DNA from: Rhodeus uyekii
Lineage: Eukaryota > Chordata > Actinopteri > Cypriniformes > Acheilognathidae
Length of the DNA: 64,000 bases
Reading direction: 5' to 3'
Assembly: GCA_037043235.1 (NCBI GenBank)
Contig: JAWRVZ010000025.1
Location: forward strand, 2,569,501-2,633,500
Part shown: piece after piece, positions 34,303 to 45,776 of the stretch
Layout of the letters: every line of letters begins with the position of its first letter
Numbering within the stretch: position 1 is the first letter of the stretch
Notes under the pieces: model-generated
What the model was told of the DNA's origin: nothing
What the model saw: the letters and a program-made list of their open reading frames with translations, nothing else
The model's database searches: none
Program-made: the position numbers and the translations under genes

Positions 34303-37204
34303 GCACTGGGCAGTGGATCTGTAGTTCCCAGCAGATTTTGCAAGGCACTTCATCAGGAGAGTAATTTTAGGGATTAAGTTTTATTTTATGTTTTTCAGGA
34401 AAGGGAAAGATGTTGGTGGTTTGTGTTAATGTTAATATTCAGTTATATTGGACATTTAGAAGAGTTTCAGTTATTGGATGTTGCCGTTAACATTGTGCTG
34501 AAGAGAAGCGTTTGTGCTTTGCCTGTAGGCTCTCGATGAGATATGTTCAATACTGACACCGGTCTTTTCTCAGTGGTTCATTTTATAAATTGTGTGCAAT
34601 GATGAATTGCACTATTTGTTTTAATATTAAGGCATAAAACATTTGTTTAATAATTAGTCTGGACCAACATAAACCAAATTCAATGTATTGACTGAATTAA
34701 ACTGATTTATTTTGAATTAACTTAATTGAATTATTCAAAAACAATTAAATAAGGGTAATAGATTCCTTTTTATGTGTATTTAAATCAAGGTGTAAAAGGA
34801 TTTCCATCATATAAAAAATAAAATAATATATATCGTACTTAAGTATTTCCTGGAGAAATCAGGTTACATCTACTTACTGCTGTGCTTTGAAAGATCTTGT
34901 ATTTTCAGGTTGATTGAATTCAGTAATAATCAGAAATTGTACATAATTTATTTAATAAAAAAGAAAAACAGTTAGTGTAGATGTTACCACATGAAGAGAA
35001 GTTTAAGTAGAACTGAAAAAACTTATTTCAGTGTAGGTTATATTTTTAAACACTCTTTTATTGCCAGTCGCTGGACATTTCACATTGAAAGGTGTCACAG
35101 AACATGCAAATGAAAATGTTACAGTTTGCTCAACGGTTTCAACTGAACCAGCTGTTTAACATTTGATTTAGTTTCATTATTTACATGAAGAAAATATAAA
35201 AAATAAAATGTTGAAAAGCAAAGTGAATTTCTTAGGTGAGCGGTTAGTCTTTTTAGAGTCAACATTCTAGATGTTAACTGAAATATCTGCTCTTGGATGT
35301 GACTTAGTCACCATGGAATTAAAATTGACAGATTTTAAATGGCATTTAGTGGTATTTATTTTAAAAGTATACTATTTTTTTTCCAAATTAATTTCTGGTT
35401 GTCCTTGCATAAGGGCAGGACATCCTATATCTCACATGACATCTCTGCAATCTTACGATAAAAACCATAAAATCAATTTCTGAGGAACAGTAACAGGAAC
35501 AGTCTTACCCTAAATTCTTTCTTGTTTGAGAAGCTGTTTAACTCTTGACATTGCAACTTTCCTTTCATGCAAAGTTCTGTCATGAAACAGATTGATAGGT
35601 CCTCAACTAAATCTGCTTGCAGTGACATCATTCTCTATAGGATGCAGCTGAATGGTATAGTATAAGTATAAGCTCACTGTTCAACCTTCAAATACTTGGT
35701 CAGCATTTAATGTAGCAGAGCAGCACACTTTCAGAAACCCTCCATTTTCCCCAGCTCCACCCATATAAATCTGTAACTGGTAATTCATGCTATTGTACAG
35801 CAGCATGTCTTACTTGCTCACAGCAGTGTATCATGTGTGTATTGGCAGTAGCAAGTCTCGTACAGTAGCAGGAGCAATAACCTACTGCAGCAGTGTAGTA
35901 GATCAAGTCCACCAAGGCCAAACCTATTAACATGCAAAACATTCTAATAGTTATCATGACAGACATGTATATATTATGGGAATGACACAATATTTGGACT
36001 CTAAATTACTAAAAATATTTTGTGCAAGAGAGAGAAAGCTGGTAAACAAGATAAACTCTCTACTAATGCCAATCGTTGTGAAATTAAATGTTGAAAAGAA
36101 CATATGTGTGTGATGTTCTGATGCTTGGATGCAATCTGTGGTACCACAACTGTTTATTCAAAGGTCTGTAAGGCTCTTCCTAGCCAATACTCATTTAAAC
36201 CAATTTTAATTGCTCATAGATTCCCTTCTAACCTCAATTTCCTAGCACATTTACTTAACGCTTCTAGTCAAGACCCTGCAATTCCCCCAAAGTCCCACAG
36301 TAATTTCTCTAATCCTACACTTGAGCACACATGCGTTCGGTACTGGAACAGTTTGTGTATGTTCCAGATGATGAATTCCATTCATTCATATTTTAACCCT
36401 GAATCAGCCTTAGTTTCCATAGGGAGATTCACATTCTCACTCTCTGCCTCTCTTGTCAGACCATTGGCTATCATTTACACCTGCCACAATGGATGAATTT
36501 TTAAAACATGGAACTCATGTAATTAAAGACTTATAAATAAAAGATCACATAATTTGTGTAGACTTGAATTGTTGTAGTTTGACTGATAGTGTGTCATGTC
36601 TCATTTTTCTACATGGAGAAAATGAATACTGATGTGAAGAAGGTCAATGACTTGCTAATATTCACGTAAATTATTATCATTATAATTTCTCACCAAAATG
36701 CATGTGGAAGCATCATCCCACTACATTGTGATTGTAATTCCAAGATTCCTATAGCCATAAAAATAAAAGTGTATATTTAAATTGGCCTGCAAAGGCTCAG
36801 AAATGCTCTGCTCTAAAATATTTCATTGGTTAAACAGTGCTCATGTAAACTTAAACTTGCTCTTAATAGTGATAGTTGATTTTTGAATGAGTCTTTGGAA
36901 TCGATTTTCAATGAAACTGTTGAAACTATTTGCAAAAGGGTTTGAACTCTTTATTGTTGTTTTTAAAAATCATTACCACAAACCACTGGAATATTCATGA
37001 AAACTCATGGGAATTCATCAATATTTAGAAGGTGTTCTTTCGAGTAAACTATTTTTAAGGGAGCAGTCAAACTGATTGCCGGGACAGTCTGAATGATTGG
37101 TTAACAAATTGGTCTGAATCATCAACATTGTAAAAGATTGTAAGACTGGAAAAGTATGGTTAAAGTCAAGGCAATTCATTGGCTGGATAAGTGTATGCTA
37201 AATG

Positions 37205-38020
37205 TACACTTATCTAAAGGATTATTAGGAACCCCTGTTCAATTTCTCATTAATACAATTATCTAATAAACCAATCACATGAAAATTGCTTCAATGAATT
37301 TATGGGTACTCCAAACTGAATGTCAGAATGGGAAAGAAAGGTGATTTAAACAATTTTGAGGGTGGCATGGTTGTTGGTGCTAAACGGGCAATCTGCTCAG
37401 TTACTGGGATTTTCACGAACAACCATTTCTAGGGTTTACGAAAAATGGTGTGAAAAGTAAAACTATAGAATGAGAACATGGATCCATCATGCCTTGTTTC
37501 CACTGTGTAGGCGGGAGATGTAATTGTGTGGGGTGTGTTTCTTGGCACACTTTAGGCCCCTTACTGCCAATTGGTCATGGTTTAAATGCTACAGCTTTCC
37601 TGAGCATTGTTTCTGACCATGTCCATCCCTTTATGACCACCATGTACCCATCCTCTGATGGTTACATCCAGCAGGATAATGCACAATGTCACGAAGCAAG
37701 AATTATTTCAAATTGGTTTCTTAAACATGACAATGAGTTCACTGTACTAAAATGGACCCCACAGTCACCAGATCTCAACCCAATAGAGCATCTTTGGGAT
37801 GTGGTGGAACGGGAGTTTTGTGCCCTGGGTGTGCATCCCACAAATCTCCATCAACTGCAAGATGCTATCAATCCTTTCAATATGGGCCAACATTTCTAAA
37901 GAATGCTTTCAGCACCTTGTTAAATCAATGCCACATGGAATTAAGGTAGTTCTGAAGGCGAAAGGGGGTCAAACACAGTATTAGTAAACCGTGTTCCTAA
38001 TAATCCTTTAGGTGAGTGTA
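37205..38020 (+). mobile_element. Tc1/mariner element, internally deleted (DD36E-type)
   Basis: Terminal inverted repeats of about 30 bp: the left starts TACACTTATCTAAAGGATTA and the right ends TAATCCTTTAGGTGAGTGTA, both opening on TA as expected of Tc1/mariner insertion. The element is 816 bp, shorter than a full Tc1 (about 1.2-1.6 kb). The middle of the transposase gene has been lost. Confidence 0.9.
37330..37899 (+). pseudogene. Tc1-like transposase pseudogene
   Basis: The start (MGKKGDLNNFEGGMVVGAKR at about 37330) is the N-terminal helix-turn-helix region. It is followed by a stop and a deletion near 37460 that removes the rest of the DNA-binding domain and the first catalytic Asp. The long frame from 37489 carries the C-terminal catalytic half: YIQQDNAQCHEA (second Asp at 37675-37677) and SPDLNPIEHLWDVVER (catalytic Glu). 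36 residues lie between that Asp and Glu, which fits the DD36E group of Tc1-related elements rather than the usual DD34E. With the first Asp missing the enzyme must be inactive. Confidence 0.85.
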
Positions 38021-38319
38021 TTCATGAGAAATGAGCACAGATACAGTATTTCACAATTTATTTCCTTATTGTTTTATTTAGATATATCCACTATATAGTC
38101 ACTGTGTAAAAATGTTTGAGCAGTTTTTATATCTCTTGCTTATCTCTTCATGCGATGTCTGTGAAATGTGTTGTGATCAACTTCTTGTTGTGTCTATCCC
38201 AGCCCAGAGAATGAGAGCAAAGCAAATATAAACTCAAGCAAATTAAGTCTTTGCAATATAATTACAGGCAAGTTTTTCCTCCAACCATCATAATTTAAAT
38301 AATGTTATAAATGCAACAG
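38021..38319. other. Short intergenic stretch
   Basis: Nothing recognised between the Tc1-like element and the next DIRS copy. Confidence 0.4.
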
Positions 38320-38884
38320 TTCCCTTTCATCGGAACTCGAGCTGCGTCAAATGCTATTGGAATGCCTTGACGAGTCTCGTGAAGCATTGTGTAATCGATA
38401 AAACGAGCACCCGTGTGAATGTGTATCACGGGTCAGTGAAGTCATGAACTAAGTCATAAAAATGCACCGTAACCTGGAAACAGCAGCTTTGCGCATCTTC
38501 ATCGAAGCTGTGTTGCCTGTGTGTGAGCTGGTGAGCAAGAGTGTGTGATATTTCAACAAAAACCCTAGTCTAGTTTAAAAGAAAAGGGACACCCAATCTT
38601 ATATTGAAACTGTCTGAGCAGTTTAAACCATTTCATTATGGGCAGGGAGAAGCACTGCTTAGGTCGATACACACAGTCTATGTGTTTACTGCATGGGAGA
38701 GGTGCATGCATAGATCCAATTTTGAGCCCTACAATGGTAACCAACAAAGTGGGTTTGATCGCCATCCTCCTCCCAGCATATGATGAGCTACTCGAGATTG
38801 TGACTTGTGCAATATCGATTGGCCAGATGAGACCAGGGAGGCTGGTCCGAAAAAGAGCAAGCTGGGGCCTGCAGTACAGGAGGT
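38320..38884 (+). pseudogene. DIRS-like relic, copy 4 (terminus plus ORF1)
   Basis: Begins TTCCCTTTCATCGGAACTCG, then GCTATTGGAATGCCTTGACG and GTGAAGCATTGTG, the family terminus. The leader (38400-38520) resembles 17720-17820 of copy 1. A plus frame from 38638 reads MGREKHCLGRYTQSMCLLHG, similar to the Cys/His-rich segment of DIRS ORF1. Then come a YDELLEIVTCA-like stretch near 38778 and AGCAAGCTGG at about 38857, shared with copy 3. The piece stops abruptly at about 38884, where minus-strand R2-clade sequence begins. Confidence 0.65.
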
Positions 38885-38889
38885 GAGGT

Positions 38890-39290
38890 AAGCGAGTCCA
38901 CCGTGAGGATGAACTACACCAGAGACATGGGATTCCCTTGACACACCCCCCTTTTGCACTTGGTCCGCAGTGCGTCAACGAACACCTCGGCATTGGTATA
39001 GAGGTGTCAAAGGTAGTGGATAAAGGGGGACGGGGATCCAGCCGCATTCACTGCCACAAATATCGCATCATGTCCTATGGTATTAAAGGCATTAGATCGA
39101 GGATTGGCATGACTGTCTCTGCAATGGTGTCCTGTGCGTTACTCAGGATGCTATGGAGCAAGGTGGTCGCCTCCATACACCAGTCCCTCTCCAGGAACTC
39201 AAACTGCAGAGGTGAGAATATGAACTTGCCCCTGATTCTCCTTGCCAGGATCCTGTGAAGCACTCTTGCCAAGATGGAACCAATGGCAAT
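38890..39290 (-). pseudogene. R2-clade reverse transcriptase fragment
   Basis: The minus frame at 39075-39272 contains RVLHRILARRIRGKFIF and later ILDLM, matching the early RT blocks of R2-type elements (the 'LHKILARR' region). After a frame change, sequence near 38980-38930 reads like 'LYTNAEVFVDAL ... KRGVCQGNPMS', i.e. the RG-Q-G-P-S block of RT. Several stops interrupt it and the catalytic F/Y-x-D-D block was not found before the junction at about 38885. Confidence 0.65.
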
Positions 39291-39784
39291 AGGGAGAAAA
39301 TCAGAGTGCTTCGCTACTTTTCGCTACCGCAAGAGTTGAGGGAAGGTGGTCAAGGGCAAGGATCAGATTGAAAAATTCTGCTACAGATCCCTGGTCCCAT
39401 CCCAGTAGATCGTTAGCCAATACTTTATCCAGTCCAACAGATGACCTCGACATTCCCCTCGGGTGGAGAAGACTTGAGCCCTTTCTTCTTCACATCCCGG
39501 CGACTGACCTCCCTGCTGCTCCCACGTATCTCTCCAGCTGCCTGACAGGATCGCGTCTAACGCATCATTTCAACACACGGTCCATAGCCACTGGACGGAG
39601 GAGTACTGAACACGACAAATCTGTATCTTCGTCTGTGGCAGTCTTCTCTTAGACCTTTTTGGGGGGGTGGACTTCCACTTTATTCACGTTGCTTTGCCTT
39701 GATCTCCTCCAGCCTCTTGGCCCCTTCCTCTCATGGTGTCCTTCCCTTGCTGATGTCCTCCACGAGCTCCCACAGAGCCAGTGC

Positions 39785-40297
39785 TCATAGGCGAGACTCC
39801 GTGATCAGGGTGGGTGGCGTTGGGAGAGGTGGCGAAGGGGATGCTCGCAGAGTGTCCCAGAGCTTATCAGCCACACGACGAAGTTCAATGTCGGTCCATT
39901 TGCATGGGAGCTTACTGCCGGAGACCTCAGGACCCCCTGCTGGCGCGGATGTGCCTGAAGGTGGGCTATCCAACTTCAGGTGTTGAAGCCTCTTCCTAAC
40001 AGCGTCTTGTGATCGAGAGAGGGGGTCCTGGGTAAGGATCGTGAATAGATCCTCCTTCAGCATTCCATGATGCCATACACTGTCCACTCTCCGGCAGAGC
40101 TTCCGGTCGTCTTCCTCCGTCCAGCCCTTCCGTTTTTTTGCCAGGGCTTGCAGGCATTGTTCTTTGACCTGGGATGCATGTTGGGGGTAGTGATGCATCC
40201 CTAGGCTCTTCTCAGAGGGGCAAACCCTGTAGCAGTCTTCGCAAGTGTGACTATTCACCTCAGCCGCAACATCGCCAGTGTTGCTAGCCCTATCCAT
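39785..40297 (-). pseudogene. R2-clade ORF N-terminus: C2H2 zinc finger and Myb-like domains
   Basis: The frame of 170 residues begins with an ATG at 40295-40297. Residues 19-40 fit a C2H2 finger (Cys19-x2-Cys22-x12-His35-x4-His40). Residues about 58-108 form a Myb/SANT-like domain (GWTEEDDRKLCRR ... RSQDAVRKRL), and a second Myb-like start (CKWTDIELRRVADKLW) lies at about 130-145. In this clade these domains bind target DNA. The frame stops at 39785; sequence downstream (39780-39300) contains many stops in every frame. Confidence 0.75.
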
Positions 40298-40330
40298 GCT
40301 GCCAGAGGGTAGATGGCTTACACATCAAAA

Positions 40331-42476
40331 ACCTACTCGTATAGGCAGCACACTCCGCACCAGAGTACAATATAATAACCTCTCTCTCTCAACTAATTTG
40401 AATGTAAATATTTAATGTAAACCAAGTTAATGTAAGTATTATATAAAATAATTATTTTGCATACATTTTAATGAATTGGATAAACTGATTTACAAATTGT
40501 ATAACATGTTATTGATTCATCAGAAATGGATAGAAAAAAAATCTTTATCCACTTGCCACATTTGACTGGAAAGTCAAGGGAAATATTTGTGGAGAAGTCA
40601 AGGAAATTCAATGATTTGTGAACTAATCTTTACTTTGAATCAGTTATTTTTTATAAATCAGTCTAACTAATTCACAAACTGGTCTGAATAGTTTTTAAGC
40701 ATAAAGCTGAGGACATTAATTTAAGTCCATCATTCTTTTAAACCAGCTTGTTTGACTGATTTAGTGATTGTAAAGTTCCTTGTCCATTTTTTGTCCATTT
40801 TTTTATGACCAAAAAAGTAATGTAAATGTACTAGTCAAGATTTTTGAGCATTAAAAAATGTTTAATTGAAAAAACTAAATAAGGAAACTGTTTGCTCATC
40901 AACCATCCAGTTAAATTCCGAATATTACTCGACCAACCATTACACCTGAAAGACGGAACAGACAGACAATTTGGAAACACTGTCATAAAAGCAACAGAAA
41001 GTGTATGAGATAGGCAAACAGGATGACAGACAACGGAAAGATGTGCCTGAGAAGACTGGTAAAAAGTAATGTTTTTTTTTCCCCCTCAGATACTGGTGTG
41101 AGCTAGCGCTTGTGACAGTATGACAGCTAGAAATCCTCTGGGGATGTCCTTTCATATTCACAGTGGGAAATGTGATATGAAGATGCTGGAACATACAAGC
41201 ATTTGATGGCCAAATGGTATTAGGAATGCAGTTATTTGCTGCTTCTGTCTATGCGTATCAGTGTAAGTATGTGTACTAATACTTTAGTGTGATTTTTGGG
41301 GTGACAACATCTGGCTCTCAGACGTTTGGAAGAATAGTTGCTTCCCAGGATGGAGGGGCGGCAGACGGTCATTCCAGCTGGAGATGTCTGACACCATCCG
41401 CCATCAGTGCAGTGGACCAAAGAGAGAGCAGTCTAAGACTCACACACACTTCCTCAACCCCCAGCTCATTCCTGGCTGTAGATGAAAGAGAATACTAATA
41501 TAGACCAAATCATTTAAGGTTACACCCCATCCTGTGGGTACAGATGTGTACTGCTGAATGTCTGATGTCAAAGGTAAGTTTTGGATAGAGCTTTATAGTT
41601 TTCAATAAGCAGGATTAGAAACAATTTGTCAGAAATGTCTGTATGAGTGTTGACATTGGGTAGGCCTGTTGCGATAATCAAGTTATTGCACGATTTATGG
41701 ACATGACCTTGACAATTTTTGGTGACTCAATATATTGCCCATTATGTTGACACAAAAATGAATGTCACCAACAATTTGCTGATTGCAGTGCCTATGTTAG
41801 CTTATCTCTTCTCTGTGTCAGAGGCAATAGCTGAGCTCAGGCAGAGCGAACATTAACGAGTGAAAAACAGGTGTTATTCGAGGTGTCAATGTTTTCCTGA
41901 CAGCTACAAAAAGTTTGGCAAGGTAAATCCAAATTAAAGTCAAAAACCACTTTTACAGTGCAAATATGAAAATGTCTCATTTTTACAAAAAGTGTATTTT
42001 TGCATTCCAGTGCAATGAGGAGTTTGGAATTGAGTCTTACACGGTGTCCTAACCAGACGCAACGTCCCGACACACAATTTAAAGGTATCTTTCATGTTTA
42101 AACTGAGTTTTTTTTTTTTAATTGAGGATTCTAATTTATAGAATTAAGTATGGCAGTATTTACTTAATATTTACTTATTTATCTCCCAGCTGTGTAGAAA
42201 CAATGGATATTCACCTTCAATCTTGAAACTAAACAAATGGAAACAAGAACATTCAAACAGCGAAGAAACAAGTGTATTCTATGACAAATATTGTTTTAGT
42301 AACTATGTATTTTTAAAAATGTTTAAATTAATGTTTATTTTATAAAGGTCACTTCACAATGGAGTATAATCAGTGGGTGTCCAACAAATAACTACAGATA
42401 GACAACAACAAGTCATAAAATCAAAAGAACATTAATACAATAAGTAGTCATGAAGCAAAAAAGTGGAAAAAGAGGA
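40331..42476. other. Intergenic sequence
   Basis: No gene recognised. 40331-40400 may be the 5' leader of the R2-clade element. 41660-41760 (GGCCTGTTGCGATAATCAAG, CAATATATTGCCCA) resembles a widespread fish repeat with a 'cgataa' core. 41290-41510 is repeat-free and possibly conserved. Short frames show no domains. Confidence 0.4.
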
Positions 42477-42725
42477 TTATTTGCTGAGCAAAGAAAAAAG
42501 ATGAGTTTTAAGTTGGAACTTAAAAGTCTGGAGAGTAGGTGTGTTACGGATAATCAGGGCCAGCTTATTCCATAGTTTAGGGCCAGTAACACTGAAAGCC
42601 CTTCCACCCACAATAGAGCATTTAAACTTGGGGATGACAAGCAGGTTTCCGTTGCTAGATCTAAGGGTCCGGGCAGGAACATATGGCTGGACTAACTCAG
42701 TAAGGTATTTTTGGTGCAGGGCCAT
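42477..42725 (-). pseudogene. LINE C-terminal domain remnant
   Basis: The frame of 82 residues has the typical ARTLRSSNGNLLVIP, GGRAFSVTGPKLWNKL and FKFQLKTHLFS motifs that close the ORF2 protein in L2/CR1-like LINEs. It ends at a stop near 42477. Confidence 0.85.
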
Positions 42726-43072
42726 GACTGGCTTTATAGACTAAAAACAAGAGTTTAAACTGGATACGACTGGCAACAGGAAGCCAGTGAAGTTGGTTGA
42801 AGATGGGAGTGATGTGTGCTGTTTTTTTTTTATGTTAGGGCTCAAGCAGCAGAGTTTTGCACCAATTGGAGACGGTGTATTGATTTAATAGGTAAGCTGC
42901 TAAAGGCATTACAGTAGTCCAATCTAGAGGTCACAAAAGCATGAATAGCACTCTCAACATCACTAAAGTTAAGGGAACGGCAGATATGAACAATAATTTG
43001 CAAATGGAAAAAGCAAGATTTTACTGTCGTGTCTTTATGCGTGTCGTTTATTTATGTCGTTTTTACTGTCGT

Positions 43073-43327
43073 TTATTTATGCGTGTCGAGAGATAACGTG
43101 AAGTTGGGTTTAACCGTGAAATAAATTTGAATATCATCAGCAAAACTGTGAAAGTTAAGACCATGCTGTCTGATTATCTGACATAGTGGCAACACATAGA
43201 TGTGAAATAAGAGAGGACCAAGTACAGAACCTTGAGGCACACCATGAGTACCTGATCGATCCTTGTCTATCCTTACAAACTGCTGTCGATCTGATAAATA
43301 TGAGGAGCCACTGAAGAGCAGCACCAT
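43073..43327 (-). pseudogene. LINE reverse transcriptase core
   Basis: The frame contains GVPQGSVLGPLLFHIYVLPL (RT block 4, the QGSVLGP motif) and FHSFADDIQIYF, the catalytic A-D-D box (block 5). The two Asp residues are intact. RT blocks 1-3 lie upstream (43330-43900) in broken frames. Confidence 0.85.
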
Positions 43328-44244
43328 CGATACCTATCGAAGATAGTCATGAAAGCAGCATGGAGTGGCACACAGTGTCAAGTAGGAGGTCAAGCAGAAC
43401 TAGAACCAGAAGGAGATAGTTTAGCACTTTTAAAAGTGCTGTTTCTGTACTGTGATTGTTACGAAAACCTGATTGAAGTGGTTCAAAAATATTAATTTGC
43501 TAGATACAATTATTAGATATGATTGCAGTTGTGTTCTGACAACCTTCTCAAATAATTTGGCAACAAATGGGAGGTTTGATATTGGTCTGTAGATGTTCTT
43601 AATGGTGTTATCAAGGCCAGACTTTTTTTTAGTATTGGAGTGACAGCTGCTACTTTTAAATCCTTTGGAACTTAACCAGTGGCAATAGATCTATTTATAA
43701 TATGAGTAATGGGTTGAATAAGTGAGGGCAGAAGGGTTTTTTAGAAGGTATGTTGGAATGGGACCAAGAGTGCAAGTGGTAGAATTAGATTTAATAATTA
43801 GTTGTTCAACCTCAACTGCATCCGTGAGTGAAAAAGTGTAGAGTGCATGACCTATCATACATTGAGTTGAATAGGTAGAGGACATTGGAGAAAATGTTCA
43901 ATAAATGTTAGCAATTTTTTGTAGAAAAAAATGACTGAAAACTTTCCCAGAGATCAATAGTAATGGCTACGGATGAGGGTTTAACCAGTTTATTTCAGAA
44001 AAAAATTATTTCAGCTTTCGGTTTGTATTTAACTTTGTTCATGACAGCAGAGAGATATTCAGAACGAGCAATGTTAAGTGCTTCTTTATATTCCACTACT
44101 GAATTAGAAAAAGCTATGGAATGCACAAGAAAGGAGGTTTTTTTTTTAAAGTCTTTCAAGGTGCCTACATTTTGCTTTCAGGAGTGAACCAAGGAGAGGA
44201 GTGAGTAGAAGGGACAATTACAACATTACAACATTACACATAGA

Positions 44245-44667
44245 TTAATTATAGGTTGAGACTATATTGTCAGGATTTAGGAGGTTGAGAGGAGAAGGAA
44301 GAGCAGAGACCGCAATAGTGGCAGAGAAATTGTCAATGGTTTTAAATCTCAGATTACGATAAGATATTATAGTTTTGTTGTTTAGTTTGATAAAAGGAAG
44401 TGAGAAGTCAAAGACTATTAGTTTATGATCAGAAATGCCTAAATCATTACCCTGCATGTGCACTTTGTCAATACCAACAGTACAAAGCAAGTAAAGAGTG
44501 TGAGAGTGGGAATGTGTGGGAAAATCAATGTGCTGGGATATTTCAAAATAATCCAAAACAGACAAAGTATTTTTAGAGGTAAAATCAGAATCAACATGTA
44601 TGTTAAAGTCACCCAGTATCATGATTCTATCATGCTGGGCACAGGCAAGAGTAAGAATTTGATTCAA
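44245..44667 (-). pseudogene. LINE endonuclease (APE-type) C-terminal part
   Basis: A frame of 140 codons with IMILGDFNIHVD, DFPTHSHSHTLYLL and DLGISDHKLIVFDF. These are the conserved GDFN-h, T-x-G/S-HTLD and SDH motifs of apurinic/apyrimidinic-type endonucleases of LINEs, with the final SDH His intact. It nicks target DNA in active elements. The upstream part of the domain lies in other frames, so the gene is dead. Confidence 0.85.
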
Positions 44668-45776
44668 TTCAGAGAGAAAATTTGTGTTATATCTAGGGGG
44701 CCTATAAAATCAACATAATCAGAAGTGGAGCAGGAGGTTTTGTCAGGTAGCTATAGCTATATCCAGGAGGGGTCAAAAGGTTCAGTTCGATGAAATCATC
44801 AGGTATTTGCCAGGTTTCAGTCAAAAATAGTAAATCTAGGTTTCTCTCAGCTGTAATGTCATTTAGCAGAGCATCTTTGCCAGACAGGGAACGAGTGTTC
44901 AGAGGAGCGCAGTTGAACTTGGGAAGTCAGTGTTGTGAGTAGCATCTCCGTTTAAGGGTATGAGAGTCCGGACGTGATGAGGAGTCGCGAAATTGTGTAA
45001 TATTTGTGAATTTATGAACATGGAAGAGGAGTCAAGATTTATCTCTGGTGTCATTGTCCTTGCCACATGAGACTGTACAAATGCTGTTCTGATTGGCTGG
45101 GGTTCTTGTGTGAATTTGTAACTTGTACTAATCGCGTCAAATCTGATACGGACAGACAAATTGCTTGTCGCTAGAATCTTATCGCTTCTGGTTGTGTTCT
45201 GGAAACAGTGCTATGCAGCATCTCATGCATGGTGAATTATATACTGTGCCGTTTAAGTTAAGACCTTCAACTTTTACTCACCTTTAGTCATAGCGCATTT
45301 ACAATACAGATTGTTTCAAATCAGATTTACAGAGATAACAAGAAGATCATGAAACAAAGTTTGTTTTGGCTGTACAGCACCTACAGAAGAGCAGGACAAT
45401 CAATAATATTCATGAATATTAAGATACCCCGACAAAGTAAGCCTTCAATCTGGTTGAAGTTCAAAATAATCATGCAGGTGTGGAGAGTTTTATTGAGGGC
45501 CTGTGCCAATTGGCTGTTTATGAAGCCATCAAAAGTGATGGTCTAATAGAGTCATGGTCACTTCCGACACTTCAGGGCTATGTTGTGGTCGTGTCTATAT
45601 GCAGGTCCGTTATTTGATTTGGATACTACAATTCCAGTTTCTAAATATTTTTTTAAGGGTCAAGCTTATTATCATTTGAAAGTGTGTAAGGATACTTGCA
45701 TTATTATATATTCAGTGGCATAAAAAGGTGGCATTAAAATTACAAAGTTGCATATCAAATTATTTCTGGGACAATA

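Larger units (their letters stand above)
31961..37204. other. Intergenic desert with small repeats
   Basis: No gene recognised over about 5 kb. It contains a fish interspersed repeat tail (32592-32670) and an inverted repeat (34207-34302). 32215-32530 is repeat-free and enhancer-like in texture. A 123-codon plus frame at 36125-36496 and a 94-codon minus frame at 33235-33519 have no domain and no supporting context. Confidence 0.45.
38885..40330 (-). mobile_element. R2/NeSL/Hero-clade non-LTR retrotransposon fragment
   Basis: Read on the minus strand, this starts with a zinc finger plus Myb-like N-terminus (39785-40297) and continues into reverse transcriptase sequence (about 39290 down to 38890). 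That domain order is the signature of the early-branching LINEs with a restriction-enzyme-like endonuclease. No 28S rDNA flanks it. The distal part of the RT and the endonuclease are missing where the DIRS copy abuts. This is odd, because target-primed insertions usually lose the 5' end, not the 3' end. Confidence 0.75.
42477..45170 (-). mobile_element. L2-like LINE (minus strand), degraded
   Basis: About 2.7 kb of an APE-type LINE, in order on the minus strand: endonuclease start near 44900-44750 (an ERNLDFLLLTETW-like motif in broken frames), endonuclease end (44245-44667), RT core (43073-43327), RT/thumb with an LHWLPVASRIQFK-like motif near 42760 and the C-terminal domain (42477-42725). 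The motif set fits the L2/CR1 side of the LINE tree. Stops and frameshifts are numerous. A local duplication of about 20 bp (TTTATTTATGCGTGTCG-like words) interrupts it at about 43020-43085. The 5' end is uncertain and the 3' UTR was not recognised beyond 42477. Confidence 0.85.

Noticed and set aside
36125..36496. Plus-strand frame of 123 codons
   Set aside because: No domain, no conserved motif and no exon signals that I can support.
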